64,000 nt of DNA, taken from contig NZ_JAFKCU010000008.1 of assembly GCF_017254845.1 (NCBI RefSeq), positions 62,001-126,000 on the forward strand. The letters are read 5' to 3'. Source of the stretch: Algoriphagus pacificus. Lineage in GTDB: Bacteria; Bacteroidota; Bacteroidia; Cytophagales; Cyclobacteriaceae. The notes beneath the pieces were generated by a model that had not been told where the DNA came from, did not search any database, and worked only from the letters and a program-made list of their open reading frames with translations. A program made the translations under genes and the position numbers. Shown here in pieces: positions 62,896-64,000 of the stretch. Each line of letters starts with the position of its first letter. The stretch's first letter is position 1.

Positions 62896-64000
62896 ATGAA
62901 AAAAGAAAAAATGCTTGTCGAATTAAAAGTAAGTTCATTTTTGGACTTCAATCCTCTCTTTGAGCAGTGGGAAAAGCTCAGTGATAAGGATAATCCAGGT
63001 ACTTGTTTATACCATGATTTGAAATCCAGGATTAAAGATTTTCCAGGTCTGAACAACGCACCTTTGGATCGGGAAACAGTTTTGAATGATCAGAATAAAC
63101 TAGGCTTCGGCTTGATTTTAGGATCACTTTTTCCACTTTCCGGTCAGGAAGAGAATAAAATTTTTGCTCTTGCCAAACCTTTTGATTTCAATCCGATTTA
63201 CTGTACTCCTGCGTTTAAGAGACAATTTTTAACAGATCAAGGGGAAATCAATATTCCCATGAACCTGGACAAGGATAGAATCTTTCACCATAAGTTACTC
63301 ACGATTTACAGCTTGATTTTGGACCAACTTTACGGGATTAAAATCAATGAAATCTATCCATTGGTCTTCAAGCTTCCCAATGCAGAAGGGATTACCAAGC
63401 ATTTTCAGATTCAGACGAATTCACAGTTTGTAAAAGTTGTACCTAAAAAACCATTGCCAAATATTTCCGAGCAAGTGGTCTGCTCAAGTACAGTTCCAAA
63501 CCATTACGAGGTTGAAAAGTGGATGGAACTGCTTCCATTAGAAATGTTTGAATTTCATGGATTCATGATGATGGAAGCTACAGATCTCACACTGGCTCAG
63601 AGCGTTGCTATTTTGAATGAAGCAGTACTAAATCAGGATCAGGTCACGCCAGAATCCTTTATGGATATTGTTGAAGATTCTGTGAAAAGCATGCTTGGCG
63701 TTCCAAATCTAAAAGTTGGAATTGCCATGCTTCAGTCTGTCAACGGTAAAATGGTGATGAATGAAAGCCGTTTGGCCTATAGTTTTTTGATCAAACAGCT
63801 TTGCAGTGAAGGCTGCCAACAGAGTTATGAAGCAGTTTTGGATTTGCTTTCCAAAGTGGAGAAACCAATTCTTCTCAATGATATTGATATTGTCAAAGAA
63901 ACCAAGTCGCTTGGAATAAAATTAAATGAGATGGGGGTCAAAGAAATGATTCTTTATCCTTTGCGACACAATGGCGATCTGGTAGGTGTTTTGGAAGTTT
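62896..64000 (+). CDS. GAF-domain-like protein, 3' end cut by window edge
   Basis: An open frame of 368 codons runs from the ATG at 62896 (MKKEKMLVELKVSSFLDFNP) to the window edge without a stop. The visible part shows a conserved Bacteroidota N-terminal domain (FNPLFEQWEKLSD, then HHKLLTIYSLILDQLYGIK at about 135-155). Further on are VEKWMELLPLEMFEFHGFMM and the segment SFMDIVEDSVKSMLGVPNLKVGIAMLQ. The end (VKEMILYPLRHNGDLVGVLEV) resembles the start of a GAF-type domain. No catalytic motif is visible. It is likely a cytoplasmic signalling or regulatory protein, but the decisive C-terminal part is missing. Confidence 0.7.
   Translation, partial: MKKEKMLVELKVSSFLDFNPLFEQWEKLSDKDNPGTCLYHDLKSRIKDFPGLNNAPLDRETVLNDQNKLGFGLILGSLFPLSGQEENKIFALAKPFDFNPIYCTPAFKRQFLTDQGEINIPMNLDKDRIFHHKLLTIYSLILDQLYGIKINEIYPLVFKLPNAEGITKHFQIQTNSQFVKVVPKKPLPNISEQVVCSSTVPNHYEVEKWMELLPLEMFEFHGFMMMEATDLTLAQSVAILNEAVLNQDQVTPESFMDIVEDSVKSMLGVPNLKVGIAMLQSVNGKMVMNESRLAYSFLIKQLCSEGCQQSYEAVLDLLSKVEKPILLNDIDIVKETKSLGIKLNEMGVKEMILYPLRHNGDLVGVLEV

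Noticed and set aside
1-64000. tRNA, rRNA and riboswitch genes
   Set aside because: I saw no cloverleaf, rRNA-like or recognised riboswitch sequence when reading the gaps; short RNAs without known motifs could still be missed.

Overview
The window reads as a chromosomal segment from a Bacteroidota bacterium of the order Cytophagales, most likely Cyclobacteriaceae and Algoriphagus-like. The reasons are two SusC/SusD outer-membrane pairs, many Bacteroidota-type lipoproteins and short signal peptides, almost no Shine-Dalgarno sequences, and promoters matching the Bacteroidota form (TTTG, about 19 bp, then TAnnTTTG). Families typical of the group are present, such as GSCFA, DUF1835 and winged-helix HTH_34. 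The genus is an inference from general protein character; no rRNA or tRNA gene is present. Both ends cut a gene: valS at the left and a GAF-type protein at the right.

Layout. 1-12 kb: valS (partial), fumarylacetoacetase, a CBM9-like protein, a lipoprotein amidase, an FAD/NAD oxidoreductase, a TIM-barrel lipoprotein, a beta-lactamase-family hydrolase, a CPA1 antiporter and an NTF2-like protein. 10.9-14.3 kb: a set of small membrane proteins around a winged-helix regulator, with two copies of one palindromic operator. 14.4-25.6 kb: amidohydrolase, alpha/beta hydrolase, a vapBC toxin-antitoxin pair followed by a MITE-like element, a large Asp-box (sortilin-like) protein, PepSY membrane protein, map, a RibD-like reductase and a GH130 enzyme. 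25.7-29.6 kb: a membrane-spanning DNA-binding regulator divergent from two secreted LamG-like proteins, followed by a seven-copy 42-bp repeat array. 31.1-34.5 kb: the aguBA putrescine operon and a block of inverted-repeat elements enclosing a small GIY-YIG nuclease. 34.5-37.6 kb: a tripartite ABC export operon. 37.7-46.2 kb: an esterase, the priA / thioredoxin-domain / GSCFA cluster, an ECF sigma factor with a membrane partner, and a DUF1835 protein. 46.2-60.5 kb: two SusCD pairs facing each other around an S9 peptidase, a VOC protein and a PBP4-type carboxypeptidase. 60.5-64 kb: a membrane pyrophosphatase and the partial GAF-type gene.

How the parts may work together. AguA and AguB convert agmatine to putrescine. 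The SusCD pairs import unknown oligomers, and the neighbouring S9 and S13 enzymes suggest peptide or cell-wall material, though this is not shown. The regulator at 25.7-26.9 kb appears to carry outside the cell the same type of beta-sandwich that its two divergent neighbours secrete, so it may sense the same ligand. The most unusual DNA structure is the 42-bp array at 29.26-29.55 kb. Each unit is a chain of four short palindromes whose centres lie 10.5 bp apart, so all would face the same side of the helix. The second candidate for an undescribed system is the GIY-YIG nuclease embedded in palindromic repeats.
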